A DNA stretch of 64,000 bases from NCBI GenBank assembly GCA_900108205.1, contig FNUU01000002.1:124001-188000 (forward strand), read 5' to 3'. The notes beneath the pieces are model-generated. The model did no database searches. It had not been told where the DNA came from and worked only from the letters and a program-made list of their open reading frames with translations. The translations under genes were made by a program, and so were the position numbers. Below, in pieces: positions 16,007 to 26,099 of the stretch. The DNA is from Eubacterium ruminantium. Its GTDB lineage: Bacteria; Bacillota; Clostridia; Lachnospirales; Lachnospiraceae. Each line of letters starts with the position of its first letter. Position 1 is the stretch's first letter.

Positions 16007-19000
16007 TCATTTCACCGTGAGGGTTGCGGGATCGGAATATGTGAAGACCGTCCTGTTCTTTAATCTGCAGCGTACCATCCATCCATTCTGGGCTTCGGTT
16101 ACCTTACTGAGATTAAGTGTATTGGTTTTAACATAAGAATTATCAACCTTGATACCGGTCCATGTTTTTCCGTCATCCTTACTGTACTGCCAGTAATAAC
16201 TCATTTCCCCTTCTGTTCCGGCTGCATTTACAGTAAACTTAGCTGTTCCGCCCTTCTTAACCGTTACATTCTTTGGCTGTGAAGTGAAATTATTCTTAGT
16301 TGTAAGCGAGACAGCTTCTGTATAGATCGTAACACCGTTATCCGTTATCTTACATCTGTATTTTCTTCCATCCATTACTTTTGTGGCAGTGAATCTGATG
16401 ATATTTGAGTCTGCTCCTGCGGAATTACTGTTTGCCCAGTTTCCGGATGCAGTCTTAACCTGCCACTGATATTTAGGATCCACGCCTGAAACCTTTACAT
16501 AGTATTTGACCAGATCTCCGTAATATGCTTCAGCTGCAGACGGCTGGGTAATGATCTTAGGTGTGATCGTAATGCCTGCTTCATTTGAATATTCCACCCA
16601 GGTTCCGTTTGTCACCTTGCATCTGAATAAATATCCATTATACTTGGCAAGTTTTACATCAAAGGCATAGCTTGCAGTATCAAAGCCGGTTCCGCTGCAG
16701 TTACTCCACTTTTCACCGCCGTTACTGCTGACCTGCCACTGGTATTTTGCTACCGAAGATCTTGACTTAACCGTAAATGTTACCGTATCTCCTATGGATG
16801 CCTTTACACTCTTCGGCTGACCGGAGATCACTGCCACGGTTGTAAGAACGGCAGGATTTGAGTAAACCGTTCCCATGGAATTAGTTACCGCACATCTGAA
16901 GAGTCTTCCGTTCAGCTTTTCCGTAGCCTTAAAGCTGATGGCTTTCGTGTTATAGCCGGTTGCCTTGCTGTCTGTCCATGTTATTCCGTCTGTACTGTTC
17001 TGCCACTGATATTTATAGCCTGTGCCCTCAGTTTCTATACTGAACTTAGCCTTGCTTCCTCTGATCACCTTGGTATCCGCCGGATCACTTGTTATAACCG
17101 GAGTACCTTCCAGATAAGAAAATGTTGTCTTTGGCAGGAAAGTGCTCCATTCACTGTCTCCATTTGTCAGCCTGTCAAAACTGCTTCCGGCAGCTCCGAT
17201 ACTTACAATATCTTCGTTATTGATACCGTAAAATACTGCACTGCTGCTGTTATTATCCTCTGTCACATCATAAACGCTGACCAGAAGATTTCCTCCATTA
17301 TAAACATATGCCTTATCAAATCTTATATTAAGTTTTTTGACATCCGTTCCGGCTTTAACGCCTGCATTTTCAGCATCAAAGGTATCCAGCTTTCCTTCAT
17401 ATACAAGATCTTCATCAGCGATGGCAATGAACTCCCTGTCCTCTGAAAACGTTGTACTCTCAACTTCCTTCAGATATATCCTGAAATCCGATTCCCACCT
17501 GCTTTGTGATGGATCTGCCAGATAAAAGCTCATTCCATAGATTCCCCGTCCATTCATATCCTTTAAGGCATCTGCTGGTATGATATACTGGATCTTCTGG
17601 TAATTCCTTCCGTTACTGCCTTTTACCGGAACTTCACCGCATTCGTCCGTTCCGTTATTTACTGTAAGAGGTGTACCTATAACATATGTCAGTGAGGCCT
17701 TTGCCCCTCCGTATGTAATCTCTGCTGTATATGTACCGGCCTCTGTCGGAGCATTTTCAAGAATTGTATCTCCCTCTTTATAAACGACTTCCGGAACACC
17801 GCTGCCCGGTATGATTCCGGTTACGGTCGCCTCTGCATTTTCTGTAGAACCTGCTGTCAATAACTCCGGAACCTTAAGAGTATATTTATATGGATATTCA
17901 TTGACATAACAGTCTTCGTCTGTACAGATGGCCTTTATCTCTCCACCATTTGCAACAAAACGAAATGTATGATCATGAGATGAGACCGCGCCAAACTCTA
18001 TCTTAGGAAGAAAATCACAATGAGTACCGCTCTTCAAAGCATCCAGTCCGGTATTTGTATCTCCTTCCAAGGCTGCTCCTTCTTTTTCCGTTCCAAAAAA
18101 TGATGCCGTACAGCTGCTTCCGGTTGTATCCTTCCCTGATACAAAGAAGCTGACCAGAAGATTTCCTCCCTTATAATCATAGCTTCCTCTGTTAAAAATA
18201 ACATCCATGCTGCTGTCGGTTGCATCCAGCGCCCCTTCGTAAACAAGAACTGCATCATTTACATCAATAAAATCATTGTCTGCAAAAGTTTCATTTTCTA
18301 CTTCCTTCAGATAAACCTGAAATGTTGCTCCGTCCCACGGATTCTGTGCGGTTCCCGCAACAAAAAATCTCATAACCCTGATGGCCTTATCTGTCATACG
18401 CGCCATATCCGCTGCCGGTATGATGAACTGAGCCTTCTGATAATTATCTATATCGTCACCTTTAACCGGTAAATTTACACTGGAACCGGTTCCGTTATTT
18501 ACTGTCAAGCCCTTATAAATTGTATACTGAACAACTGCGGACACTTCATCAATAGTCAGCACCGCATTGTAGGTTCCTGCCTCTGTAGGAGCTTCGTCCA
18601 AAAGCTCATAGCCCTTTCTATAGCTTAAATCTGTGACCACTCCATCAGGGATGGTGCCCTTAATGATTACCTCCGGACTATCTTCACTGTCATCAAAGCA
18701 TTTTTTCGGTGCCTGAAGGATTATATGCTTCGGATGATCATGATAATAGCAGCCCTCAACTGCGCAAACCGCCGTAAATTCAGCTCCGCTTGCTGTGATC
18801 GTATATTCATGTTCATGCTGCGGATAACTGAAAAAAGTCGTCATCGGAATAAATCCGGGAATATCCTCATCTCCGGTGGTTATGGCTGTCAGTGACTCAT
18901 TGCTGCTGTTAAAAAGTGAAGCCTCTTCCTTCTCAGCTCCATAAAACATACAGTCCGCACTTCTGCCACGCTTTATAAGCTGTATCGTCACCAGAAGATT

Positions 19001-19477
19001 TCTGCCTTTATATTCATATTCACTCATGTTGAATTCTATGTCCATCTCCTCTTCTGAGGCATCCATATTGCCTTCAAAAACGAGAGTCGCATTTTCTGTA
19101 CCGAGGAATGTATAGTCCGTAAATATACTGTTACTTATCTCTGAAAGATATATCCGGAACACTGCATCTGATTTCTCTTCTGCAGCCTCCTGAGGATAAA
19201 ATCTCATCTTTGTTATAACATGATCTTTTATTGAATCAAGCTGATATGCCGGGATTATATACTGTATCTTCTGATATTTATGCGCATCGCCGAAATATAC
19301 CGGAAAATAGTCACTTACGTACGCTTTATCGTCATATATGGTAAGACTGCCTTCATTTTCTTCCGGTTCTTCAGTGTCTCCGGCATATGCCTTCCCATGA
19401 ACAACGGAAAAAATGCTTACAACAAAGAAAAATGTCATCAAAAGACTTATAAGTTTTTGTCTTTTACTTTTTTCCAT
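16007..19477 (-). CDS. Large secreted protein: three N-terminal repeats and four Ig-like domains
   Basis: 1156 aa. A signal peptide covers residues 1-32 (LLMTFFFVVSIFSVVHGKAYA, cut before GD). Three related blocks of about 170 residues follow (roughly 45-215, 320-490 and 600-790), each with the pattern YQKIQYIIPA...M.FY....Y.GGNLLVS and ending near an FYG motif. Short linkers lie between the first blocks, with EAGTY and HDH/CY motifs. The C-terminal 350 residues form four Ig-like domains with KYQWQ and FRCKVTNG signatures, one Cys each and so no canonical disulfide. There is no LPxTG or C-terminal anchor. A carbohydrate- or surface-binding role is inferred. AAAGGGG precedes the ATG. It is a paralogue of the next gene upstream. 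Confidence 0.85.
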   Translation of the reverse strand: MEKSKRQKLISLLMTFFFVVSIFSVVHGKAYAGDTEEPEENEGSLTIYDDKAYVSDYFPVYFGDAHKYQKIQYIIPAYQLDSIKDHVITKMRFYPQEAAEEKSDAVFRIYLSEISNSIFTDYTFLGTENATLVFEGNMDASEEEMDIEFNMSEYEYKGRNLLVTIQLIKRGRSADCMFYGAEKEEASLFNSSNESLTAITTGDEDIPGFIPMTTFFSYPQHEHEYTITASGAEFTAVCAVEGCYYHDHPKHIILQAPKKCFDDSEDSPEVIIKGTIPDGVVTDLSYRKGYELLDEAPTEAGTYNAVLTIDEVSAVVQYTIYKGLTVNNGTGSSVNLPVKGDDIDNYQKAQFIIPAADMARMTDKAIRVMRFFVAGTAQNPWDGATFQVYLKEVENETFADNDFIDVNDAVLVYEGALDATDSSMDVIFNRGSYDYKGGNLLVSFFVSGKDTTGSSCTASFFGTEKEGAALEGDTNTGLDALKSGTHCDFLPKIEFGAVSSHDHTFRFVANGGEIKAICTDEDCYVNEYPYKYTLKVPELLTAGSTENAEATVTGIIPGSGVPEVVYKEGDTILENAPTEAGTYTAEITYGGAKASLTYVIGTPLTVNNGTDECGEVPVKGSNGRNYQKIQYIIPADALKDMNGRGIYGMSFYLADPSQSRWESDFRIYLKEVESTTFSEDREFIAIADEDLVYEGKLDTFDAENAGVKAGTDVKKLNIRFDKAYVYNGGNLLVSVYDVTEDNNSSSAVFYGINNEDIVSIGAAGSSFDRLTNGDSEWSTFLPKTTFSYLEGTPVITSDPADTKVIRGSKAKFSIETEGTGYKYQWQNSTDGITWTDSKATGYNTKAISFKATEKLNGRLFRCAVTNSMGTVYSNPAVLTTVAVISGQPKSVKASIGDTVTFTVKSRSSVAKYQWQVSSNGGEKWSNCSGTGFDTASYAFDVKLAKYNGYLFRCKVTNGTWVEYSNEAGITITPKIITQPSAAEAYYGDLVKYYVKVSGVDPKYQWQVKTASGNWANSNSAGADSNIIRFTATKVMDGRKYRCKITDNGVTIYTEAVSLTTKNNFTSQPKNVTVKKGGTAKFTVNAAGTEGEMSYYWQYSKDDGKTWTGIKVDNSYVKTNTLNLSKVTEAQNGWMVRCRLKNRTVFTYSDPATLTVK

Positions 19478-19550
19478 ACTGCACCCCTTTCATTAAATCT
19501 CCGGTAAATATATTCAGGAATACATATACCGGATTTAACATCAGTAACTC

Positions 19551-22121
19551 TTACTCTACATTAAGACTGACTTCATCAGAAAATGTTATAACCTTTCTGT
19601 TCATAACCCTGCAGCGAACAAGCCATCCGTTATTCTTTGCTGAAACCTTGCCGAGGGTAAGTACATTGGTTTTAACATAAGCACCATTGACCAGTACACC
19701 GGTCCAGGTCTTACCATTATCCTTGCTGTATTGCCAGTAATAGCTCATTTCTCCCTCTGTTCCTGTGGCGTTAATTGTGAACTTTGCTGTTTCACCCTTC
19801 TTTACAGTAACCGATTTCGGCTGAGAGAGAATATTGGAAACTGCCGTGAAGCTTACCGTATCACTGTAGGTTGTGAAACCGTTATCCGTTATCTTACACC
19901 TGAATTCTCTTCCGCTGGTGGTTGGAGTAGCTGTAAATCTAAGGATGTTTGTGTCATTTCCGGGCTGCGAGCTGTTACCCCATTTTCCGGAAACCGGCGA
20001 CTTAACCTGCCACTGATACTTTGGATCGGTACCGGAAGCTTTAACATAAAGCTTTGCAAGATTGCCATAATATTCGGTAACATCCGGCTGCTGAACCAGC
20101 ACCTGTGGCTTAACCTGAAGCTCTGCCGTCTTCGTATATTCCACCCAGGTACCGTTCGTCACCTTGCACCTGAAGAGATATCCATTGTAGCTTCCCAGCT
20201 TTACCGGTACTGTAAGCGTTGCCGTATCAAAACCGTCTGCACTGCTCTTCTTCCAACTTTCGCCGCCATCGGTACTGATCTGCCATTCAAACTTAGCTAC
20301 GGAAGACCTGCTCTTCAGAGTAAATGTAACCTCAGAATCAACTGTTCCTGCCGCATTCTTTGGCTGTGCCGATATTACAGGCAATGTTGTCAGTTTTGCA
20401 GGCTTCGTAAAGGAAGCGCTTTTATCATTTGAAACAAGGCACTTAAAATAGCTTCCGTTCAGCTTTTCGGTACCTTTGAAATATATCGATGCAGTATCAT
20501 TTCCTGCTGCATTTGACTCTCTCCAGTTTTCACCATCATTGCTTATATACCATTTATACTGAATATTGTCTCCGGTGGCGCCTACCGTGAACCTTGCCTT
20601 GCTTCCTCTTATAACCTTGCAGTCAACCGGAGAAGCGGTAATGACCGGTCCCTTAGGAAGGCATGTAAATGTAACCTTAGGAAGGACCTTAGCGGTAACA
20701 TCCCTGCCCTCTGTAATATTTTCGAGGCTATCATCGTCATCATTTGTTATATATAAATCCTTATCAGTTGTCTTGCAGTAAAACTGCATCGGTCCATAAC
20801 TTCCCGGCTCATAACTGTAAATGCTGACAAGAAGATTTCCGCCCTTATAATCAAAGCCCTTATTAAACCTGATCTTCACAACATTTTTTGTACTGTCAAG
20901 CGGGCCATCATAAACAAGCTGAGCATTATTCGTATTTAAAAACCTTTTGCCCGTGAATTCGGATGCAGTAACCTCCTCCAGATAGACACAGAACTTCGAG
21001 GTCCATGTAACAGTCGGATTTACAATATAAAAACTCATCGAGTATAATCCATTCTGCTTTATATCCTGAAGATATGAGGCAGGGATTATAAACTGTGATT
21101 TTGAATAATTATCCAGATAATTACTGTAGATCGGAGCCGTATAACTTGTTTCTGCCGTATTCTCAAAAAGCGTATAGGTTTCACCGATCACATATTCAAG
21201 AGAAGCTGTCACTCCGCCGGCGGAAATACTTATGGTATAGAGTCCCGCTGCCGTCGGAGGCTCATTTAAAACCGTGCCGCCCCTCATATACACGATATTT
21301 GGTCTTTCATATCCCGGAATTCTTCCTGTAACCCATGCCTCAGGACTCTTGTTATCACCAATAGTGTCAAGCTCCGGAGCATGAAGGGTAAATTCAGATA
21401 CAAAGTCCTTCAGATAACAGTCTCCTTTGCAGACCGCTTTGATCGTAGGACCGTCAACGGAAAACTCCATGTCATGATCATGATCATCCTGATAGGTAAA
21501 AGTTGTCTTTGGAGCAAATTTACTGAACCAGCCGCTGGTGATGGCATCCAGACTATAGTAGCTTGTACCCTCTAAAGCCACATTTTCTTCAGTAGTCTGT
21601 CCATAAAAATCGCAGCCGCTGTAAACACAATCGCTTTCTGTCTGATAAAATGCAACCAGGAGATTATCTCCGTAATAAAGGAAAAAGGTATCAAAATTTA
21701 TTGTCATGGTACTGCCTGTTGCATCCAATGGTCCTTCATAAACCAAAATAGCATCATTTATATCAAAAAATGTATTTCCGGAAAATCCTTCTTCCGTGAT
21801 TTCTTTCAGATAAACCTTAAAGTTACCGGTCCACAGATTTCTTGAAGGGTTTTTAATATAATACTTCATGGAAGAAAGAACTTTTCCTTTCATATCGGTA
21901 AGCTGAGAAGCCTTTATGATATGCTGATTTTTCTGATAATAATCAACATTATTGCCATCCACCGGAGCCGTGTTAAATGATGCCGTTCCGTCATTTATCG
22001 TGGTTTCATATACATTTACACCGGCCGACGCCTTAAGCCCTATACTTAAAATAACAGCTACAAATGATATTAAAATCATTCCGAGCGGCATAGCTATAAT
22101 CCTTTTTCTTTTTTGATCCAT
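19551..22121 (-). CDS. Large secreted protein: two N-terminal repeats and four Ig-like domains
   Basis: 856 aa, paralogous to the 1156-aa protein downstream. A signal peptide (LGMILISFVAVILSIGLKASA, cut before GV) leads into two of the 170-residue blocks (about 40-210 and 310-480) carrying the YQKNQHIIKA / YSKSQFIIPA and NLLV(A/S)FY motifs. Four Ig-like domains fill the C-terminal 350 residues. Segments such as GTWVEY and GTEGEMSYYWQYSKD are nearly identical in the two proteins, so duplication is recent relative to the rest. It has one N-terminal block fewer. GGAGGGG precedes the ATG. Only 73 bases separate the two genes and they may be co-transcribed. No anchor signal is seen. Confidence 0.85.
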   Translation of the reverse strand: MDQKRKRIIAMPLGMILISFVAVILSIGLKASAGVNVYETTINDGTASFNTAPVDGNNVDYYQKNQHIIKASQLTDMKGKVLSSMKYYIKNPSRNLWTGNFKVYLKEITEEGFSGNTFFDINDAILVYEGPLDATGSTMTINFDTFFLYYGDNLLVAFYQTESDCVYSGCDFYGQTTEENVALEGTSYYSLDAITSGWFSKFAPKTTFTYQDDHDHDMEFSVDGPTIKAVCKGDCYLKDFVSEFTLHAPELDTIGDNKSPEAWVTGRIPGYERPNIVYMRGGTVLNEPPTAAGLYTISISAGGVTASLEYVIGETYTLFENTAETSYTAPIYSNYLDNYSKSQFIIPASYLQDIKQNGLYSMSFYIVNPTVTWTSKFCVYLEEVTASEFTGKRFLNTNNAQLVYDGPLDSTKNVVKIRFNKGFDYKGGNLLVSIYSYEPGSYGPMQFYCKTTDKDLYITNDDDDSLENITEGRDVTAKVLPKVTFTCLPKGPVITASPVDCKVIRGSKARFTVGATGDNIQYKWYISNDGENWRESNAAGNDTASIYFKGTEKLNGSYFKCLVSNDKSASFTKPAKLTTLPVISAQPKNAAGTVDSEVTFTLKSRSSVAKFEWQISTDGGESWKKSSADGFDTATLTVPVKLGSYNGYLFRCKVTNGTWVEYTKTAELQVKPQVLVQQPDVTEYYGNLAKLYVKASGTDPKYQWQVKSPVSGKWGNSSQPGNDTNILRFTATPTTSGREFRCKITDNGFTTYSDTVSFTAVSNILSQPKSVTVKKGETAKFTINATGTEGEMSYYWQYSKDNGKTWTGVLVNGAYVKTNVLTLGKVSAKNNGWLVRCRVMNRKVITFSDEVSLNVE

Positions 22122-22181
22122 ACTGTTTCCCCTCCGATATTTACATTACATCTGAAATACAAAAAAACTTCGACAATATAT

Positions 22182-22293
22182 CTTATCTGAAGAAAAACAA
22201 GCACGAACGAAGTGAGTATTTGTTTTTCTTGATAAGATACCGTAGGGACTTTAGTCCCGCAGGATTATGAGAAGCGGTTTTTGCTTCTCATAA
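22182..22293 (+). repeat. Repeat A copy 6 (full)
   Basis: Full forward copy: a stem closed by CTTATC/GATAAG with AAGAAAAACAAG opposite TTGTTTTTCTT, a GGGACTTTAGTCCC hairpin and an ATGAGAAGC/GCTTCTCAT hairpin. It lies between the 842-aa helical protein gene and the secreted paralogue. Confidence 0.9.
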
Positions 22294-22349
22294 CATAACT
22301 AAGTATACTATATTGCCGAAGTTATTACTATATTCTATTTTATGCAGTC

Positions 22350-24878
22350 TTATTGTTTTTTAACATTTTTAGCTGCATTATCCTTCTTTGGTGCAGCCTT
22401 ATTAATCTCTGCTTTAGCCTTGTCTTCGCGTATTCTGTCTTTACCAAATGATTTTTCAAAATTATTAATGTCATTTAGCTTCGGATCCTTACGAATGCTG
22501 TTGATCTCACTTATGACACTTTTTACTTTCTCATTTATCACTTCACCCTGTTTTTTGGTGTATTTGGAAATGATACTGAGAGCATCCATGGAATGCTTAA
22601 AGGCGTCATTTCCCTTATCGGATATACGCTCTTTTTCCTTTCCCTTAACGTATTTTTGAACTGCATATATTACATCTATATTTGCCTGACGGAATGCTGC
22701 CGACTTCTTGGCCGGAGTCATTCCTTCAGTTTTAACATTCAGCTCGGAGGCTTTCTTTACAGCCTCATATAAATCCTTATATTCCTGACTTCTTCCGGAA
22801 GAAGATCTCATGATCTCCTTAAGCTCCTTCATGTCACTGAGATACTGCTCATACTGACCATTCTTTACACTGTAAAACTGCCTTCTGACTTTTTCTCCTA
22901 CCTCAAGAACCTTGTCCTTATTTTTGAGTATCTCATCAAAGCTCCCAAAAGATTTAAGAACAGAATTGTTTTCGTCCAGAAGATAGAGATTTTTGATAAA
23001 TTTTGCAGTCTTATGGATATTCTTAACACTATATGGCCTCTTCAGCTTTTCGAGCGAATATGCTGCAAGAACCTTGCTGATATCCTCCAGCTGTTCCTGC
23101 TTTGTGACCGGTTTTCCGGCCTTTCCCATGGTATGCATATACATATACGAACCATAATTCCTCTCAGGCTTTGGAATGCTGAGTGAATAGTTCTTCTCAA
23201 CCTTATCCAGAATACTTACTCTGTCGATTTTTTCTCCGAGTATATTTCTGATATTATTGGCTTCGTAGCCGTTACTTTCCAGGGTTCTGCATTCGGTAAT
23301 GATATCCTTTGCAGCCGCCGCATTCTGCCGCAGCTTCTCAGAAAACTTCTCATATACATCAAGACGCCCCTGCTTTTCAGCAGCCTTCATTTTCTGATAC
23401 AGGCGTTTCTGTTCCTTAACATTTATAATCAGTTTATCGTAGCACGGTGCATCAAGGCATTCATTTGCAAGGGAATCGCTGATATCCTCCGTAAATTTAT
23501 CAAGAAGCTTTGTATACTTATCCTCCTGCGGTTTTCCGGAAACAAAGTACCCATTCTTCTTTCTGAATTTATCAATATAACTGAATATCTTTGGTATACT
23601 ATCGCTATCGCTTACCAAAATATTATGATCTTTAAATGTCTTATGGACACCTAAGGCATATTCATTTAAAAAATAAATATCCGATGCATTGTTATACTTA
23701 TTCAGAGCATGTTTTCCCTCCGGTGTATCCAGCGTCCCATTGTCCCTATGTCCCAGTGCAACAGCCTGCGTTTCATCTATATAATCTGAGGTACATTCCT
23801 TTAATTTATTTGCAGCATGAAATACAACCTGATCATTTATAACATCTGTTGGTTGATGATACTTATCCATCGTGTAATCTATACCAAGATGTGTAAAATT
23901 CTCAAGATATTTGGCGCTATATTCAGCTGCATCAGTTAACTTTCCACCGGCCTTTACTGTCTCGGCATTGATATCATCAAGATTCTTTTTTAATTGTCTC
24001 GACAACTTGACAACCGAGTTCTCACGCTGCATGAAAAGCTCAATCTTATGTATCTTTTCATAAGCCTTTCTTTCCTCTTCCAGAAGCGCATCTTCAGAAC
24101 TGTCTTTATTGATTATTTCCAGATATTCGGGTATTTCGGAAAAATACCATTCACCAGGATTCTGCCCGCTCTTAACCATAAATCCTGTGGTTTTGTCCTG
24201 ATTTCTGTCGATGAATCCACTACTATACTTTTTAAGCTGCTCCTTTGTTACACCATACTTTTCTTCAGCAGCGGGATATACCCTCTCCTCTTTATCCTCA
24301 TTAAGGATTGAGGCCGTCTTCTTTTTCCCTATGGCTTTTCCATTGATATTCCCTACGAAAGCACGATACGCTTCATATACTGTACTGGCAGCAGTATTGA
24401 TCTCTACAGTAATGGAATGTGCCACCCTGCTGATAGCCTTCGGTTCATCAATTATGAGCTCTGTACCCGGAATCTTTCCGTCAGCAATCTTCTTTTCCCA
24501 TTCGTCCTGCTGTTTTCCGTAATCAACAGCATTCTCAACCATTGCATCATTAAACAGCTTGATCATTTCCTGAACAAATTCATGATTTTCAGGCTTGATC
24601 TCAGGAGGTATCTTTTCCTTATTCTTATCATTATTATTCTCTTCTTCCGGCGGTAAAGGAAGCGTTTCTGTATGCTTCTTCATGAATTCCTTGAAGCCAT
24701 TGACCATCATCTCGCTTCCTGACTCTTCAGTATTTTTATCTGCGACAAGATCATTTACATACAGCTCATATATATGAAAAATTTCATTCATCATCCCTTT
24801 ATAATTTTTTTCATTCAGCAGCTGTTCCAAATGGTCTATCGTATTATTTTTAATCTGTTCCAGTTTCTTATCTGCCAT
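22350..24878 (-). CDS. 842-aa helical, charged cytoplasmic protein of unknown function
   Basis: Family not recognised. The whole protein is K/E/D/N-rich and predicted helical, with no signal peptide and no membrane span. Heptad-like stretches occur around 270-330 (LLEEERKAYEKIHKIELFMQ) and 490-570. It ends in an alanine/lysine-rich tail (AEINKAAPKKDNAAKN). The ATG at 24878 is chosen because GAGAGGGG lies directly upstream; a longer frame starting at 24935 would cover that site. It is the first gene of a possible unit with the two secreted Ig-like proteins, separated from them by a full repeat A copy. It could be a structural, effector-like or phage-derived protein; none of these can be shown here. 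Confidence 0.7.
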   Translation of the reverse strand: MADKKLEQIKNNTIDHLEQLLNEKNYKGMMNEIFHIYELYVNDLVADKNTEESGSEMMVNGFKEFMKKHTETLPLPPEEENNNDKNKEKIPPEIKPENHEFVQEMIKLFNDAMVENAVDYGKQQDEWEKKIADGKIPGTELIIDEPKAISRVAHSITVEINTAASTVYEAYRAFVGNINGKAIGKKKTASILNEDKEERVYPAAEEKYGVTKEQLKKYSSGFIDRNQDKTTGFMVKSGQNPGEWYFSEIPEYLEIINKDSSEDALLEEERKAYEKIHKIELFMQRENSVVKLSRQLKKNLDDINAETVKAGGKLTDAAEYSAKYLENFTHLGIDYTMDKYHQPTDVINDQVVFHAANKLKECTSDYIDETQAVALGHRDNGTLDTPEGKHALNKYNNASDIYFLNEYALGVHKTFKDHNILVSDSDSIPKIFSYIDKFRKKNGYFVSGKPQEDKYTKLLDKFTEDISDSLANECLDAPCYDKLIINVKEQKRLYQKMKAAEKQGRLDVYEKFSEKLRQNAAAAKDIITECRTLESNGYEANNIRNILGEKIDRVSILDKVEKNYSLSIPKPERNYGSYMYMHTMGKAGKPVTKQEQLEDISKVLAAYSLEKLKRPYSVKNIHKTAKFIKNLYLLDENNSVLKSFGSFDEILKNKDKVLEVGEKVRRQFYSVKNGQYEQYLSDMKELKEIMRSSSGRSQEYKDLYEAVKKASELNVKTEGMTPAKKSAAFRQANIDVIYAVQKYVKGKEKERISDKGNDAFKHSMDALSIISKYTKKQGEVINEKVKSVISEINSIRKDPKLNDINNFEKSFGKDRIREDKAKAEINKAAPKKDNAAKNVKKQ

Positions 24879-25157
24879 ATTTCCCCTCTCCGGTCTCTTA
24901 GTCTTCTCCACTGGGTCTAAAACAATTCGACCCATTCGTCCTTATATTCATAAAATAACATACAAATAGCAACAAAACCGTAACACCCGCATTGTCAGCA
25001 GGGATTTTTGGATTCATTTCAGGATTCCTGAATAAAAAGAACTGGGCTGCTGCACTTTTTTTCAGCAAACGACGTGCATGGTTGACTATATTCCCCTAAA
25101 GTGTTACTGTTTTTATGGACAAATCATGTTTGTAAAATATTAGAAAGTGAGTATAAA

Positions 25158-26099
25158 ATGAACGACTTTTTTTCAGTTAAAGAAAATGATCAGATAAGAA
25201 ATATAATAATTGACCGCGACCTGGAAGACGAAACCCGGACCCAGCTTTTCCATGAAACCGGCATTAAGGTTGTCGGTATCATAGGCCTCGGACTTATCGG
25301 TGCTTCATTTGCAAAGGCTTTTAAACAGAATTCGGATTGCAAGATCCTTGCCTTTAACAGAACTCGCGAAACCGCCGAAAAAGCCCTCCGTGAGGGAGTG
25401 ATCGATGAGATTCTTGACGAAGATAACATCAGTGAATGTGATCTCATCATCCCTTCTCTTTACCCGGACGCTATCATTGAATATGTTAAAAATCATGCCA
25501 AAAAGATCAAAAAGGGAGCTATCGTGATCGATGCCGGCGGTCTTAAGCGAAAGATCTGTAAAGAGCTGTATCCAATCGCAGCAGAAAATGGATTTACCTT
25601 TGTGGGCGGTCATCCTATGGCCGGCAAGAAATTCTCCGGCTATGACTACAGTACCGGCGATCTTTACAGAGATTCGTCCATGATAGTAGTTCCGGAAACA
25701 AATGATTCTGCCCTTGAGGAGAAGCTCGCTAAGGTTTTCCTCCCTTGCAGAATCGGCATGCTGACAGTAACAAATGCCGATAAGCACGATGCAATGATCG
25801 CCTTTACTTCTGAAATGCCGCATATAATATCAAATGCATTTATCAAGAGTCCTACCGCCCGAGAGCATGACGGTTTTTCTGCCGGAAGCTACAAGGATCT
25901 TACCAGAGTTGCCTGGCTGAACGAAACCATGTGGACTGAAATTTTCCTTGAAAACAGAGACTATATCATCAAGGAACTGAATTATATGATAAAGCACCTT
26001 GACGAATACAGAAAAACCCTTATGGATAACGATTCGGAAACACTGTGGAAGCTGCTTCACGAAGGAAAGATTGCAAAGGAAGAAGTAGATGGAATCTAG
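25158..26099 (+). CDS. tyrA: Prephenate dehydrogenase
   Basis: It oxidatively decarboxylates prephenate to 4-hydroxyphenylpyruvate with NAD(P)+ in tyrosine synthesis. After an unusual 38-residue N-terminal extension comes the Rossmann motif VVGIIGLGLIGASFAKAF. Later come GGHPMAGKKFSGYDYS with the family HPMAG motif and a helical C-terminal domain. The total length of 313 aa is typical apart from the extension. The ATG at 25158 has AAAGTGAG upstream; a longer frame begins at 25101 without a visible site. Its stop codon overlaps the start of aroA, so the two form an operon for aromatic amino acid synthesis. Confidence 0.9.
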   Translation: MNDFFSVKENDQIRNIIIDRDLEDETRTQLFHETGIKVVGIIGLGLIGASFAKAFKQNSDCKILAFNRTRETAEKALREGVIDEILDEDNISECDLIIPSLYPDAIIEYVKNHAKKIKKGAIVIDAGGLKRKICKELYPIAAENGFTFVGGHPMAGKKFSGYDYSTGDLYRDSSMIVVPETNDSALEEKLAKVFLPCRIGMLTVTNADKHDAMIAFTSEMPHIISNAFIKSPTAREHDGFSAGSYKDLTRVAWLNETMWTEIFLENRDYIIKELNYMIKHLDEYRKTLMDNDSETLWKLLHEGKIAKEEVDGI

